From an uncultured Planctomycetaceae bacterium (GTDB lineage: Bacteria > Planctomycetota > Planctomycetia > Pirellulales > Pirellulaceae), in the NCBI GenBank assembly GCA_903927685.1, contig CAIYOB010001315.1, positions 1-7,902 of the forward strand: a stretch of 7,902 nucleotides of DNA. Reading direction: 5' to 3'. The notes beneath the pieces are model-generated. The model was not told the origin of the DNA, did not search any database, and saw only the letters and a program-made list of their open reading frames with translations. Shown in pieces: positions 7,562 to 7,902 of the stretch; the first letter of the stretch is position 1, and each line of letters begins with the position of its first letter. A program made the translations under genes and the position numbers.

Positions 7562-7628
7562 GCTTCAGTTGGAGGTCACGCTGCAGCGTGCCAACGTCGG
7601 TCGGCTCCGCCCGCCGACGCGCTGAAGC
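7562..7628. repeat. Nested inverted repeats in the convergent gap
   Basis: The 112-bp gap between the kinase stop and the ABC ATPase stop holds three structures. Outer arms are GCTTCAG (7562-7568) and CTGAAGC (7622-7628). Inside is GTTGG (7568-7572) pairing with CCAAC (7591-7595) around a perfect 14-base palindrome CACGCTGCAGCGTG (7577-7590). A second hairpin has CGTCGG (7595-7600) and CCGACG (7614-7619). This could end transcription from both sides, though there is no T-run, or be a REP-like palindromic element. Confidence 0.6.
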
Positions 7629-7648
7629 GTGAACGCCAGCGGTTCAGC

Positions 7649-7902
7649 TCACGCCAGCACCTGCCGGAAAAAACGTTGCGTTCGCTCGGTCTGCGGCTGG
7701 TCGAAAACCTGTTCGGGCGGCCCTTCCTCGATCACCTTGCCGCCGTCCAGGACGACGATCCGGTCGGCGGACCGGCGGGCAAAACCCAGTTCGTGGGTGA
7801 CGACGATCAACGCCAGGCCGTCCTGTTTCAAATCCTCCAGCACGCCCAGCACCTCGTGCTTCAGTTCGGGGTCCAGGCTGCTGGTGATCTCGTCGCACAA
7901 CA
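7649..7902 (-). CDS. Polar amino-acid-type ABC transporter ATP-binding protein, C-terminal fragment
   Basis: Only the last 84 or so codons are in the window; the start and the Walker A and signature motifs lie beyond the right edge. The visible part opens with the Walker B/D-loop LCDEITSSLDPEL, in which the Glu after the Asp is the catalytic base, then the H-loop VVTHELGF. It ends DRIVVLDGGKVIEEGPPEQVF, QPQTERTQRFFRQVLA, stop TGA 7651-7649. The EGPPEQVF and F.QPQ..RTQRF ending is typical of the GlnQ/HisP group that powers uptake of polar amino acids such as glutamine, arginine or histidine; the substrate cannot be told. It converges on the kinase locus and is probably in an operon with permease and binding-protein genes further right. 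Confidence 0.88.
   Translation of the reverse strand, partial: LCDEITSSLDPELKHEVLGVLEDLKQDGLALIVVTHELGFARRSADRIVVLDGGKVIEEGPPEQVFDQPQTERTQRFFRQVLA

Noticed and set aside
1..7902. Phage-defence, toxin-antitoxin, transposon or integrase system
   Set aside because: No nuclease, transposase, integrase, reverse transcriptase or toxin-like gene is seen in any frame, and no tRNA or rRNA was recognised by eye.

Overview
The window is GC-rich DNA of about 7.9 kb. It probably comes from a planctomycete-like bacterium (Pirellulales type). The clues are large GC-rich genes, rather loose intergenic spaces filled with short degenerate repeats (heptamers of the gtccgtt type, octamers of the cgacttag type, an agcccgaagcgcaagcgagt element), and a hybrid kinase family typical of that phylum. 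The assignment rests on memory of such genomes, not on a marker gene.

Layout. (1) A minus-strand, operon-like block runs from about 4756 down past position 1: a sigma70-like promoter, a family 2 membrane glycosyltransferase (4636-3359), a NodU/CmcH-type O-carbamoyltransferase (3312-1522) and a cobalamin-binding radical SAM enzyme (1457 to beyond the left edge). The gaps are 46 and 64 bp, and the second one consists almost entirely of short tandem repeats. (2) A 553-bp divergent intergenic region (4637-5189) holds the promoter, a leader hairpin, an operator-like inverted repeat and planctomycete-type repeats, but no convincing gene. (3) A plus-strand hybrid histidine kinase locus (5190-7536) is split. 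Its N-terminal membrane/periplasmic sensor half is in one frame, and the GAF-PAS-HisKA-HATPase-receiver half is in another. Homology jumps from mid-sensor straight to mid-GAF near 5683-5700, which suggests an out-of-frame internal deletion. (4) A 112-bp convergent gap is filled with nested inverted repeats. (5) The C-terminal end of a GlnQ-like polar amino-acid ABC transporter ATPase lies on the minus strand and runs off the right edge.

How the genes fit together. The minus-strand block combines polyprenol-linked or membrane-associated sugar transfer, carbamoylation of a hydroxyl group, and a B12-dependent radical step (methylation or carbon-skeleton chemistry). This mix fits tailoring of a surface glycan, a glycolipid or a secondary metabolite, but the product cannot be named from this window. 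The kinase is not obviously tied to that block except by divergent position. I see no strong evidence for a wholly new system. The most noteworthy points are the broken sensor kinase and the repeat-filled junction upstream of the radical SAM gene.
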